From Chitinophaga sp. (GTDB lineage: Bacteria; Bacteroidota; Bacteroidia; Chitinophagales; Chitinophagaceae): a stretch of 64,000 nucleotides of DNA. The notes beneath the pieces were generated by a model that had not been told where the DNA came from, did not search any database, and worked only from the letters and a program-made list of their open reading frames with translations. The stretch's first letter is position 1, and the number at the start of each line of letters is the position of its first letter. The stretch covers positions 614,693 to 678,692 of the forward strand of contig NZ_JAGHZS010000003.1 in the NCBI RefSeq assembly GCF_017745275.1, given 5' to 3'. Shown here in pieces: positions 17,208 through 26,542 of the stretch. The position numbers and the translations under genes were made by a program.

Positions 17208-17873
17208 ATGAAATTGCTTCTTACTTCAGCCGGTATCAGCAACACCCTCATTCGCAACGCGCTGGTTGACCTCATGGGCAAACCGGTTGCCGAGGCAAGT
17301 GCTCTTTTCATACCTACCGCTATATACGCCCTGCCCGGAGGGGCGAACATAGCACGAAGAGTGATCAATGGATCATTAGGTGATCCCTTCTGCGAATTGG
17401 GTTGGAAGTCGTTAGGAATATTGGAGCTGACTGCATTGCTTAGTATCAGGCAGGAGCTTTGGGTTCCTGCGCTTCAGGAAACCGACGCTTTGTTGGTCGG
17501 AGGTGGAGATTGCCAGTATTTGACGTACTGGATGCAACAGTCCGGGCTAGCGGAGCTCTTGCCTTCACTGCTGCAAAAGACGGTCTACGTAGGCTTGAGC
17601 GCAGGAAGTATGGTAATGACCCGCTTTGGAACGACCTACAACAGCCACACGCTGCCAGCCGAAAGTGATAAATCATTGGGGCTGCTTGATTTTGCATTGC
17701 ATCCACATTTGGACAACGAGTGGTTTCCTGAGAATTCTCTGGCTAACCTGGAAAAGCTGGCCGCCACAATACCCGTACCCTCCTATTTAATTGACGATCA
17801 CACCGCCATTAAAGTAATCGATGATACCGTCGAAGTTATCTCCGAAGGACATTGGAAGTTGTTTATTCCCTGA
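17208..17873 (+). CDS. Peptidase E-like protein (S51 family)
   Basis: A 221-aa type-1 glutamine-amidotransferase-like fold protein of the S51 peptidase family (peptidase E, alpha-aspartyl dipeptidase). The catalytic Ser lies in GLSAGSMVM near residue 130. The strand before it, DALLVGGGDCQYLTYWM, is the family's glycine-rich loop, and HPHLDNEWFPEN supplies the conserved His region. The full domain is present. Cytoplasmic, no signal peptide. It converges on the LytTR regulator at 17951. Confidence 0.85.
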   Translation: MKLLLTSAGISNTLIRNALVDLMGKPVAEASALFIPTAIYALPGGANIARRVINGSLGDPFCELGWKSLGILELTALLSIRQELWVPALQETDALLVGGGDCQYLTYWMQQSGLAELLPSLLQKTVYVGLSAGSMVMTRFGTTYNSHTLPAESDKSLGLLDFALHPHLDNEWFPENSLANLEKLAATIPVPSYLIDDHTAIKVIDDTVEVISEGHWKLFIP

Positions 17874-17950
17874 TAATATTTAGCAAAATCAACTATGATC
17901 CCGGCTATACGCTTTCACCCCTGGGGATAGCACTGCTGCGTAAATGGCAG

Positions 17951-18709
17951 CTATTTATCTAACCATTGTTTAAACAAGGGAACCTTCTCTTTACTTACCA
18001 GCACTTCTCTGTCGGGATCCCGCTTCAGGGTAATTTTCAGCTTGCCGTTGAAATAATGTTGAATGTTATCGATGCTGCTGATATTAATGATATGCTGGCG
18101 GTTAGCGCGGAAAAATTGCGAAGGATCCAGTTGTTCTTCCAGTTCGTCCATTGTGTGCGTGAGGGCAACCTGTGTTTTATCTTTCAGGGCAAGATGGGTA
18201 ACGTTGAAGGCATAAAAGATATAATCCACATCCGCCACCAGTACAGTTTTGTAGCCGTCGCGGAAGGGCAGCATAAACCGGCTGCGGTAAGTCACTTCTT
18301 TTTGTTTGAAAAACTCCAGCAGTTGTTGCACCATTACAGTAGGCTCCGTGGTGGCGGGCTGTTGGTGTATACGTTCCAATGCCTGTTGCAGATCGTCTTT
18401 TTCGATGGGTTTGAGGAGGTAGTCGACACTGTTTACTTTAAAGGCACGGATGGCGTATTCATCGTAGGCGGTAGTAAAAATAACAGGGCAGGTAAGCGTT
18501 ACCTGTGGAAAAATATCAAACGATAATCCATCGGCCAGGCGGATATCCATCAGGGCCACATCCGGGTGTGGATGCTGTTTGAACCAGGCTACACTGGCAG
18601 ATACGGTATCCAGCACTGCATCTATAGTGATGTCTGGCGCAATGTCCAGCAGGATGTTTTTTAAACGGGTCGCATTTGGTTTTTCATCTTCAATAATCAC
18701 AACACGCAT
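17951..18709 (-). CDS. LytTR family response regulator
   Basis: A 252-aa two-domain regulator. An N-terminal receiver has the acidic pocket IIEDE, phospho-acceptor Asp in ALMDIRLADG near residue 56, and the switch Thr/Lys regions FTTAYDEYA and LLKPIEKDD. A C-terminal LytTR DNA-binding domain (about 150-250) includes FFRANRQHIINISSI. It is the last gene of a five-gene minus-strand operon with the kinase (12 nt upstream) and an RND efflux system. It probably controls that operon through the direct repeat at 25751-25780. Confidence 0.93.
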   Translation of the reverse strand: MRVVIIEDEKPNATRLKNILLDIAPDITIDAVLDTVSASVAWFKQHPHPDVALMDIRLADGLSFDIFPQVTLTCPVIFTTAYDEYAIRAFKVNSVDYLLKPIEKDDLQQALERIHQQPATTEPTVMVQQLLEFFKQKEVTYRSRFMLPFRDGYKTVLVADVDYIFYAFNVTHLALKDKTQVALTHTMDELEEQLDPSQFFRANRQHIINISSIDNIQHYFNGKLKITLKRDPDREVLVSKEKVPLFKQWLDK

Positions 18710-18720
18710 GACAGTTAGTT

Positions 18721-19827
18721 TTAAAAATCAAGTAAAGGCAGTATCACCATAAATTGCCCATGTTCTTCTTTGATGGCGGTGGACTGATCTGATAACAACC
18801 GATACCGGTTCCGGATATTTTCCAGTCCCAGTTTGGTAGAGGGAATATTGGTTGGGATGAGCTGTATATTGTTGCTGACAACAAGCTGGTTGCTGTCATC
18901 CAGGTAAATGTGTATATGCAGTGGCTGTGCCGTTGATGCTACATTGTGCTTGATGGCATTTTCAATGAGCAACTGCAGCGTAATAGGTGGAATGCCTTTC
19001 GACTGGCTGGATTCCGGAATAGTGATTTGTATGTCTACATTGTCGCCATGGCGAATTTTAATCAGGTACGTGAACGCCTGTATGAATTTCAGTTCCTCCC
19101 GCAGGGTAATGATATCGTTGTGCAAATTAATAATCATATACCGGTATACCCTGGAAAGATTTTCGAGGAAAGCCAGCGCAGTGCTTTTGTCCTCTTCGAT
19201 CAGGGCAGAAAGTGTGCTGAAGTTATTGAACATGAAATGTGGATCCAGCTGTAATTTCAGCGATTGTAGCTCTGCCTGCATAGCAATTTGTTTCAGCTCT
19301 GCTGCTTTGAGTTTCAGGGCGGCAGCTTCCAGCATAGCTGTTTTCCAGCGTTGCAGCAGGTAATTACCTGTTTGCACAGCGCTGAGCAGAATAGACATCA
19401 TCACACATACAAACACTACCTGCCATTCGTCCAGCTTTTCAGGGCCATTGTCTTTTGGCTCCGGTGGAGGACCAAAAATAAAATTGAGTACGATGGTGAG
19501 GATGGTCAGCAGCAGGAATACAGAAATGATCTGGCAAAACAGTTGTGCAATGAACCGCTTTAGGGGCCATCGTTCCCAGGGAATCCGCTTGTCCATCAAG
19601 CGGGCAGACAGCAGGCTGATTTCTGTTACCAGCCCGCAGAAAATCATGAGTATCAGCCATTCCGTGAGCAGGTCGTCCCAGCTCCTGGTAGGCAGTAACG
19701 TCCAATATTTACTGAAGGGGTTTACCAGGTAAGACAACAGGTAATACAGGAGAAATATCACAGGAATGATCAGTATCCTGTAATACCTGTTGAATAGCCT
19801 GTTTTGTTTTTGTTGATATTGATTCAT
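18721..19827 (-). CDS. Sensor histidine kinase, LytS/YehU (His_kinase) family
   Basis: A 368-aa membrane kinase. Four hydrophobic segments lie within residues 15-160, with little periplasmic sequence. A coiled region (KTAMLEAAALKLKAAELKQ) leads to the dimerisation/phosphorylation motif SLKLQLDPHFMFNNFSTL, where His is the phosphate acceptor. The HATPase domain includes LLIENAIKHN (N box) and KLGLENIRNRYRLL (G box). The partner is the LytTR regulator immediately downstream. The signal is unknown; linkage to efflux genes suggests envelope or drug stress. Confidence 0.93.
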   Translation of the reverse strand: MNQYQQKQNRLFNRYYRILIIPVIFLLYYLLSYLVNPFSKYWTLLPTRSWDDLLTEWLILMIFCGLVTEISLLSARLMDKRIPWERWPLKRFIAQLFCQIISVFLLLTILTIVLNFIFGPPPEPKDNGPEKLDEWQVVFVCVMMSILLSAVQTGNYLLQRWKTAMLEAAALKLKAAELKQIAMQAELQSLKLQLDPHFMFNNFSTLSALIEEDKSTALAFLENLSRVYRYMIINLHNDIITLREELKFIQAFTYLIKIRHGDNVDIQITIPESSQSKGIPPITLQLLIENAIKHNVASTAQPLHIHIYLDDSNQLVVSNNIQLIPTNIPSTKLGLENIRNRYRLLSDQSTAIKEEHGQFMVILPLLDF

Positions 19828-19874
19828 GCTGCGTAATTAACCACGCTTAAATATAGATAATTCGGTGGTACTTC

Positions 19875-21293
19875 CTACTGCCAGCCTCCTCCCAGTGAGC
19901 GGTAGAGATCTACGGCGGCACTCAGCTGATCCCGTTGCAGGGTGGCCAGATCCAGTTCACTTTGCAGCACATTGCTTTGTGCATTGAGTACTTCCAGGTA
20001 GGTGGCCATACCACTTTGAAACAGCAGGCCGGCATGTTGGGTGGCGCTTTGCAACTGTTCCACCCTTACCTGTGTGATGGCATGCTGCGCTTGCAGCTTG
20101 TCTAACCGGACCAACGCATCAGATACTTCCCCAACAGCCGTGAGTACAGATTGTTTAAATTCAATGACTGACTTTTCTTCTTCCAGTTTCGCTATTTCCC
20201 AGTCTGTTTTTAACTTTTTCCGTTGGAAGATGGGTTGGGTAATACTGCCGCCTACTGTTTCAAAAAGGCTGCCTGGTATATTAAACCAATTACTGGCTTT
20301 AAAGGAGTTGACACCTGCGCTGGCGGTAATATTCAGCGCGGGATACATATTGGCCCGGGCTATACCGGTGCGGGCATTGGCAGCTTTTGCGGCCAGTTCA
20401 GCGGCATGCACATCCGGCCGTTGCGTAAGCAGGGCCGCCGGTACACCCGCTGATAGCGGGAGGTTGAAACGAATGGATTCCAGGCGGCTCTGGCGGATGA
20501 TGGCGCCCGGCAATGCGCCGGTGAGCAGTTGCAGCGCATTTTCCTGCAAGGTAATTTCCTGTGCTATTTTGGGAATCAGTGCTGCGGCTACCTGGCGTTG
20601 GGCCTGCGTTTGCTCAATAGCCAACGTAGTAATCTGCCCGGAAGTAAACTGTAGCTGCATGATCTGCAATGTGCTGTCTGTCAGCGCCAGGTTTTTAGCG
20701 GCAATTTCCTGTTGGGTATCCAGCATTAGCAGGTTGTAATATCCCTGTGCCACCTCGCTCACAATTTTCGTTTGCACGGCTTTGGATGCTTCGGCGCTTT
20801 GCAGGTAAGTAGCCAGGGCGGCTTCTTTCAGCCGGTTGATTTTTCCCCAGGCAATTACCTCCCAGCTTAATCCCAGGTTGGCGTTATAGTCGTCCATATA
20901 TTTGGTCCCCATGAACTGTTCGGATAAAGAGCCATTCAGGCTGTTTTTAGATGGCCAGTTGCGATTTGCCTGCACCTGCAGGTTAAGATCAGGCAAGGCG
21001 CCTAAACGGGCTGTTTTGACCGTTTGCGCAGCAATGGCTACATTCCGGATGGCGACCTGTATATCAAAGTTTTTGATCAGGGCACTGTCGATCAGCGTTT
21101 GTAATACCGGATCCGTGAAAAATGTTTTTGCGGGAAGCAACCCGATGTTGTTGCTATCCGCCGGCAACACAGCGCTGCGATATTGAACAGGCAGCGCAGT
21201 GTCGGGTCTGCTGAAATCTTTACCCACGCGGCAGGCCATCATCATACTGCTCAATCCTGTTATCAGCAGTAAAGGCATGATATATTTATTCAT
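19875..21293 (-). CDS. TolC-like outer membrane efflux lipoprotein
   Basis: The 472-aa outer-membrane channel of a tripartite efflux pump, NodT family. It starts with a lipoprotein signal (lipobox ending MMMAC near residue 21) and the typical post-Cys sequence RVGKDFSRPD. Two repeats of the OEP domain are visible as long Ala/Gln-rich helices, e.g. IAQTVKTARLGALPDLNLQV and AKAANARTGIARANMYPALN. It lies 23 nt downstream of the RND pump gene and belongs to the same operon. Confidence 0.93.
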   Translation of the reverse strand: MNKYIMPLLLITGLSSMMMACRVGKDFSRPDTALPVQYRSAVLPADSNNIGLLPAKTFFTDPVLQTLIDSALIKNFDIQVAIRNVAIAAQTVKTARLGALPDLNLQVQANRNWPSKNSLNGSLSEQFMGTKYMDDYNANLGLSWEVIAWGKINRLKEAALATYLQSAEASKAVQTKIVSEVAQGYYNLLMLDTQQEIAAKNLALTDSTLQIMQLQFTSGQITTLAIEQTQAQRQVAAALIPKIAQEITLQENALQLLTGALPGAIIRQSRLESIRFNLPLSAGVPAALLTQRPDVHAAELAAKAANARTGIARANMYPALNITASAGVNSFKASNWFNIPGSLFETVGGSITQPIFQRKKLKTDWEIAKLEEEKSVIEFKQSVLTAVGEVSDALVRLDKLQAQHAITQVRVEQLQSATQHAGLLFQSGMATYLEVLNAQSNVLQSELDLATLQRDQLSAAVDLYRSLGGGWQ

Positions 21294-21316
21294 TTTTTTG
21301 TTTTGGAAGATGATGA

Positions 21317-24300
21317 TTAAACGGTGGTAGCAACCATCGTCGGTTCTGGTATCGTGGTGATTTTTTTGCTGCTGACTTTCTCCTGTAAAAACTGGAATAC
21401 CACGAACAGCACCGGGATGATAAACACACCGAGGATGACACCGGACAACATACCGCCAGCGGTGCCAATACTGATAGAGTGGTTACCTAATGCAGACGGG
21501 CCTTTCACTACCATCAGCGGTATCAGCCCGGCCACAAAAGCCAGCGATGTCATGATGATAGGCCGCAACCTCAGCTTGGCTGCTTCCAGTGCTGCTGCCA
21601 ACAGGGTTTTTCCTGCACGGCGCCGTTGTACTGCAAACTCCACAATGAGGATGGCATTTTTAGCCAACAGGCCTATCAGCATCACCAGTCCTACCTGTAC
21701 ATAAATATTGTTGTCGATACCCGCCAGTGAAATGGCCACAAAAACACCGAGTATACCCGTAGGAATAGAGAACAATACCGCCAGTGGCAGCAAATAACTT
21801 TCGTATTGTGCCGCCAGCAGGAAGTACACGAAAATGATGGCCAGTGCAAAAATCATGATCATCTGGTTGCCGGCAGTGGTTTCTTCTTTGCTCAACCCCG
21901 TCCACTCATAACTATAGCCTGCGGGAAGTTTGGTGGCGGCCAGTTTTTCCACCGCCTTGATGGCCTCACCGGTACTGTATCCGGGTTTCGGCATTGCATT
22001 AATGGCAATGGAATTAAAAAGATTATAACGGTTCATCATCTCCGGTCCATACACTTTTTTTAGCGTAATGATACTGTTGACGGGCACCATCTCCCCCTGA
22101 TCATTTTTAACAAAAATTCCTTCCAGGCTGCCGGCATTGTTACGCGATTCAGGAGTGCCCTGCACCATTACCCGGTAATATTTACCGAAGCGGTTAAAAT
22201 CATTCGCCTGGTTGCTGCCATAGTACGTTTGTACAGTCATCATCAGGTCGCTCACACTCACGCCCAGTTGTTTTGCTTTCACCGCATCTACCATGATTTC
22301 GTATTGTGGAAAGTCGGCTTTGAACATGGTAAAGGCTGCGCCTATCTCTTTTGCCTGCATCATTTCACCAATAAAGCGATTGGTGACTTCACTGAACTTT
22401 TCGACAGATCCGCCGGTACGGTCCTGCAACACCATTTCCAGTCCGTTGAAAGTACCAAACCCAGGTACAGTAGGGAACGTAAATACGCTGAAGGTGCCTT
22501 CTTTTAGTGTGCTCAGCTCCGTATTTAACAGGCCCACAACATCATCGATCTGTTGTACTTCGCCGCGTTCTTTAATCGGTTTCAGTTTCACAAACCCCAT
22601 GGCATACGCGGGACTGGCGCCATTGCTCAGGATATTATAACCGGAGATACTGGTTTCAGATTCCACCATTGGCAGCTTTTTAAGGATGCTGTCTGCCTGA
22701 TGTAGCACTTTTGTCGTACGATCCAATCCTGCTCCCGGAGGCAGTGATAAAGAGTAAGCCACGAAGCTGCCGTCTTCATTGGGGATAAAGCCTTTCGGTG
22801 TAGTGAGCATCAGCCACCCGGTGGCCAGTGTTACCAATAATAAACCGCCGAGACTCACCCATTTATGGGCAACCAGCCATTTTACACCACGGGTGTATTT
22901 GTTGGTCATTGCCTGGAAGCTGGTGTTGAATGCCGTGAAAAATCTGCGGGAGAATCCTTGTGGACCGTGGCTGGCGCCATCTTCCCCGGCATGTGTATTT
23001 TTTAAAAATAAAGCACATAACGCAGGACTCAGTGTTAGTGCATTTAATGCCGAGATGAGGATGGCAATAGCCAGCGTAAAAGCAAACTGCCGGTAGAATA
23101 CGCCGGTAGGGCCTTCCATGAATCCTACCGGAAGGAATACTGCTGCCATCACCAATGTAATGGATAAGATAGCGCCGGTAATTTCACTCATCGCCGACAT
23201 AGTGGCGGTCCTGGCAGGTAGGTGAGTCCGTTCCATTTTACTGTGCACCGCTTCCACTACCACAATGGCATCATCTACCACGATACCAATGGCCAGTACC
23301 AGGGCAAATAACGTGAGCATGTTGATAGAAAAGCCCATCATCTGCAAAAAGAAGAAGGTACCTACCAATGACACGGGAACGGCTATAGCAGGAATAAGTG
23401 TAGATCTGAAGTCCTGCAGGAACAGGAATACGATCACAAATACCAGTATGAACGCTTCTATCAGCGTGGACTTTACCTGTGCAATAGACACGTCCAGTTG
23501 CTCTTTGGTGCTCATGGTCACCTGGTATTTGATGCCTTTGGGAAATGTTTTGGCGGCATTATCCATTACCTGCCGGATGCTGGTTTGTATTTGGTTGGCA
23601 TTGGAGCCATTGGTCTGGAAGATAGCCATGGTAACGGCATCTTTGCCATTTACCTTGTTGTCGGTGGTATAGTTGGCAGATCCCAGCTCAATGCGGGCAA
23701 GGTCTTTCAGGTATAACACCGAACCATCTGCAGCCGCGCGGATCACGATTTTTTCAAACTGTTCGGGCTTGTTAAATTTACCCTGATAGTTGATCACATA
23801 CGAAAGTGGTTCATTGGTGCCTTCGCCAAATCTACCCGGGGCTGCTTCGAGGCTCTGGTCGCGGATGGCGTTCATGACTTCTGTTGGTGTAACGTTGTAG
23901 GCCGACAGTTGTTCCGGCTTCAGCCAGATACGCATCGCATAATCTTTGGCGCCGAAGATCTGAGCCTGTCCTACGCCGGGGATACGTTTAATTTCCGGGA
24001 TGACATTGATCTTGGCGAAATTTTGCAGGAACGCTTCATCATATTTTTCTTTATCCTCGCTAAAGATATCGAGGATCATGATCATGCCACTTTGTTGTTT
24101 GGTAGTGGTAACGCCTGCCTGTACTACTTCTGTGGGAAGCTGGCTGGTTACCTGTGCCACGCGGTTTTGCACGTTTACTGCTGCCTGGTCGGGATCGGTG
24201 CCCAGCTTAAAGAAAACAGTAACGGAGCCAACGCCATCGTTGCCGGCATTGGATTGAATATAGGTCATGTTTTCCACGCCGTTGATGGCTTCTTCCAGTG

Positions 24301-24490
24301 GTGTAACAACAGAACGTAATACGGTAGCGGCATTACTACCGGGAAAAGAGGCGGTGACTACCACGCTGGGTGGCGCAATATCAGGGAACTGTGTAATAGG
24401 CAGGCGGGAAAGGCCCACCAGTCCCAGTATCACCAGGATAACGGAAATCACCGTAGCCAGTACGGGACGTTGTATGATTTTATTCAGCAT
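21317..24490 (-). CDS. RND multidrug efflux permease (AcrB/HAE1 family)
   Basis: A 1057-aa inner-membrane proton-driven pump of the hydrophobe/amphiphile efflux family. Residues 1-30 form TM1 with the family start MLNKIIQRPVLATVISVILV. Porter and docking loops follow between TM1-2 and TM7-8. TM4 contains the proton-relay pair in GIVVDDAIVVVEA (near 405). PAIAVPVSLVGTFF and the C-terminal membrane cluster are also typical. Full length for the family. It works with the adaptor (upstream) and TolC-like channel (downstream). Confidence 0.96.
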   Translation of the reverse strand: MLNKIIQRPVLATVISVILVILGLVGLSRLPITQFPDIAPPSVVVTASFPGSNAATVLRSVVTPLEEAINGVENMTYIQSNAGNDGVGSVTVFFKLGTDPDQAAVNVQNRVAQVTSQLPTEVVQAGVTTTKQQSGMIMILDIFSEDKEKYDEAFLQNFAKINVIPEIKRIPGVGQAQIFGAKDYAMRIWLKPEQLSAYNVTPTEVMNAIRDQSLEAAPGRFGEGTNEPLSYVINYQGKFNKPEQFEKIVIRAAADGSVLYLKDLARIELGSANYTTDNKVNGKDAVTMAIFQTNGSNANQIQTSIRQVMDNAAKTFPKGIKYQVTMSTKEQLDVSIAQVKSTLIEAFILVFVIVFLFLQDFRSTLIPAIAVPVSLVGTFFFLQMMGFSINMLTLFALVLAIGIVVDDAIVVVEAVHSKMERTHLPARTATMSAMSEITGAILSITLVMAAVFLPVGFMEGPTGVFYRQFAFTLAIAILISALNALTLSPALCALFLKNTHAGEDGASHGPQGFSRRFFTAFNTSFQAMTNKYTRGVKWLVAHKWVSLGGLLLVTLATGWLMLTTPKGFIPNEDGSFVAYSLSLPPGAGLDRTTKVLHQADSILKKLPMVESETSISGYNILSNGASPAYAMGFVKLKPIKERGEVQQIDDVVGLLNTELSTLKEGTFSVFTFPTVPGFGTFNGLEMVLQDRTGGSVEKFSEVTNRFIGEMMQAKEIGAAFTMFKADFPQYEIMVDAVKAKQLGVSVSDLMMTVQTYYGSNQANDFNRFGKYYRVMVQGTPESRNNAGSLEGIFVKNDQGEMVPVNSIITLKKVYGPEMMNRYNLFNSIAINAMPKPGYSTGEAIKAVEKLAATKLPAGYSYEWTGLSKEETTAGNQMIMIFALAIIFVYFLLAAQYESYLLPLAVLFSIPTGILGVFVAISLAGIDNNIYVQVGLVMLIGLLAKNAILIVEFAVQRRRAGKTLLAAALEAAKLRLRPIIMTSLAFVAGLIPLMVVKGPSALGNHSISIGTAGGMLSGVILGVFIIPVLFVVFQFLQEKVSSKKITTIPEPTMVATTV

Positions 24491-24525
24491 AACTCAGTAT
24501 CATTTTGTGCAGCGGGTCTGCGCAC

Positions 24526-25686
24526 TTACTTTTTGGATGTGGGTTTGATGCCGGCGGGTGTTATTACACTGCCTTCCACGAGGGTTTCTATGCCAGCCGT
24601 TATGATTTTATCGCCACGTTTTAATCCTTCTTTTACAATAAACTGATCACCATTGCTGCCAGCCAGTTGTATGATCCGGCGTTTTACAATGTTGCTGTCG
24701 CCCAATTCATACACAAATACTTTGTTCTGCATTTCCAGGGTAGCCGCCTGTGGCACCTGTAGTATACCGGTGTACAATTGTTCTATCCTCACTTTACCGG
24801 TATTGCCGGAACGGAGTACAGCAGCGGGATTGGGGAAGGTAGCGCGTAAGCTGATGGCGGCGGTTGTTTTATTGAACTGTCCATCTATCATTTCAATGCG
24901 ACCTTTCTGCTGGAACTCATCTCCATTGGAAAGCAGGAGGGAAACGGGGCGCAGTTGCCGTAGTTGTTGCTGTAAGCTGGTGCCGGAAGCGCCTTTGCTG
25001 AAGTTCATGAAATCATTTTCGCTCATGGAGAAGTAGGCGTATACTTCGCTGATATCAGATAAGGTAGTCAGTGGCGTAGCATCTGCTCTGCCCACTAGGT
25101 TGCCCACTCTTTTGGGAATGCGGCCAATGTAGCCGCTTACCGGGGCTTTCACTACGGTAAAGTCTATATTGATCCTGGAGGCAGCCACCGCGGCTCTGGC
25201 CTGTTCTACATTTGCTTTGGCCGTTTGAAGTGCGGCGTTGGCTGTTTTCAACTGCATTTCGGCCACTACTTTGTTAGCCACAAGCGGTCTTATTTTATCA
25301 GCTTCCAGTTCCGCGGCAGTAACTGCCGATTCCATGGCATGCAGGTTAGCAATGTCTTTATTCAGTTGCTCGCGGTAAGGGCGGTCGTTGATCTGGAAAA
25401 GCGGTTGGCCGGCTTTTACAAAGCTACCTTCGTCTATAAATATTTTATCGAGATAGCCATCTACCTGTGGCCGTATGTCTACGTTCACTTTTCCTTCCAG
25501 CACAGCGGAGTATTGGCTGCTGGTCATGGCGCTGCTGGTATCCAGTGTGATCACTGGCAGCTCCGGTGCAGGCATAGCGCTGTTGGCTGCTTCAGCCCCG
25601 GCGTTATTGCCACAGCTATATAGGGCAACTGCCATCAGTAATCCGGGTAAAATAGTATGGTAAGCGGTTTTATATCTCATTGCCAT
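24526..25686 (-). CDS. Efflux RND periplasmic adaptor subunit (MFP lipoprotein)
   Basis: Membrane-fusion protein of about 386 aa that links the RND pump to the outer-membrane channel. It has a lipoprotein signal (hydrophobic core then LYSCGNN), a lipoyl/barrel-sandwich half VNVDIRPQVDGYLDKIFIDEGSFVKAGQPLF, a coiled-coil hairpin (about residues 95-165), and the second lipoyl half VVKAPVSGYIGRIPKRVGNLV. The ATG at 25686 or 25680 is chosen; the frame extends ten codons upstream only with a TTG. First gene of the efflux-two-component operon. Confidence 0.93.
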   Translation of the reverse strand: MAMRYKTAYHTILPGLLMAVALYSCGNNAGAEAANSAMPAPELPVITLDTSSAMTSSQYSAVLEGKVNVDIRPQVDGYLDKIFIDEGSFVKAGQPLFQINDRPYREQLNKDIANLHAMESAVTAAELEADKIRPLVANKVVAEMQLKTANAALQTAKANVEQARAAVAASRINIDFTVVKAPVSGYIGRIPKRVGNLVGRADATPLTTLSDISEVYAYFSMSENDFMNFSKGASGTSLQQQLRQLRPVSLLLSNGDEFQQKGRIEMIDGQFNKTTAAISLRATFPNPAAVLRSGNTGKVRIEQLYTGILQVPQAATLEMQNKVFVYELGDSNIVKRRIIQLAGSNGDQFIVKEGLKRGDKIITAGIETLVEGSVITPAGIKPTSKK

Positions 25687-25750
25687 CTGAATTTTTATAA
25701 CAGAAGGCAAATATCAATACCGGTGCAGGCTGAGTGGGGGATAAAATAAA

Positions 25751-25780
25751 TGAACCGGAGAAAATGGCGGGTGAACCGGA
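25751..25780 (-). promoter_or_regulatory. Candidate LytTR operator upstream of the efflux operon
   Basis: Two identical copies of TGAACCGGA at 25751-25759 and 25772-25780, start-to-start 21 bp (12-nt gap), lie 65-95 nt upstream of the adaptor gene. LytTR-domain regulators are known to bind 9-bp direct repeats separated by 12-13 bp, and this operon encodes one. Confidence 0.5.
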
Positions 25781-25807
25781 AAAAGGGAGGAGTGAAATAT
25801 TAATAGT

Positions 25808-25844
25808 AGCTACTGCCTGTTGGCCGGGGCAGCAGGTAGTAGCT
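25808..25844 (-). terminator. Hairpin downstream of the GNAT gene
   Basis: AGCTACTGCCTG (25808-25819) pairs with CAGGTAGTAGCT (25833-25844) with one G-T pair and a GC-rich loop. It lies after the minus-strand GNAT gene and before the efflux promoter region. No long T-run. Confidence 0.5.
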
Positions 25845-25879
25845 GAGGACATCAGATCAGGGCCGGTGATATTCTTTGC

Positions 25880-26386
25880 TTACAGTGCTATTTCAAACAG
25901 GCTGGAACTACCGCCACGGTAGTGTGCAGGCAGCTCCGGGGCGTCGCCGGTAGGCACCACACCAAGATAGTTAAACCCGCAACTAATGTAGTAGTTGTTT
26001 AGTTTGTCGTTGCCGCTGCCGGTATCCATTCTGACAAATTGTTTATGATGTTCGGCGGCATAATCTTTAGACCAAGCCACTATTTTTTTTACATATCCAT
26101 TGCCGCGGAAGTCAGGATGGGTGGCTATCCGGTGGATATAAACAGAGGGATCTTTATCTTTTTCTTTCCAGATAAAAGGATCCTGGAAAGTAATGGTGAA
26201 AACGCATACAATTTGTTGATCCACTACTATCTTCCACAATCTTCCTTCCTGTATTTCATTTTCTATCAGTGTCCTCTTAAATCCCTGCCAGTACGTTTGT
26301 TTAGCTTTTTTCTGCAGGATAGTGCCTGCATCATACAAACTGAAGATGATGTCGATGTCTTCAATAGTGCTGTTAATAATTTCCAT
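25880..26386 (-). CDS. GNAT family N-acetyltransferase
   Basis: A 168-aa acetyl-CoA-dependent N-acetyltransferase. Strand and loop motifs are in order: MEIINSTIEDIDIIFSLYD, VFTITFQDPFIW, IHRIATHPDFRGNGYVKKIV (acetyl-CoA pyrophosphate loop of the R/Q-xx-G-x-G/A type), VRMDTGSGNDKLNNYYISCGF. Substrate is unknown. Divergent from the metallo-hydrolase gene at 26543. Confidence 0.88.
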   Translation of the reverse strand: MEIINSTIEDIDIIFSLYDAGTILQKKAKQTYWQGFKRTLIENEIQEGRLWKIVVDQQIVCVFTITFQDPFIWKEKDKDPSVYIHRIATHPDFRGNGYVKKIVAWSKDYAAEHHKQFVRMDTGSGNDKLNNYYISCGFNYLGVVPTGDAPELPAHYRGGSSSLFEIAL

Positions 26387-26542
26387 GAGAGATGAATTTT
26401 AATGCCTGTAAAATTCAAACTTTAATACCATTTAAAACAGATTCACTTTTGTTTATTTAGACCAGATCAGATTTTGTATAAGTCTTTATAGTATTGCTTC
26501 CGTAAAATATATGTATCTTCATCATGTAACAATAGCAGAGAG

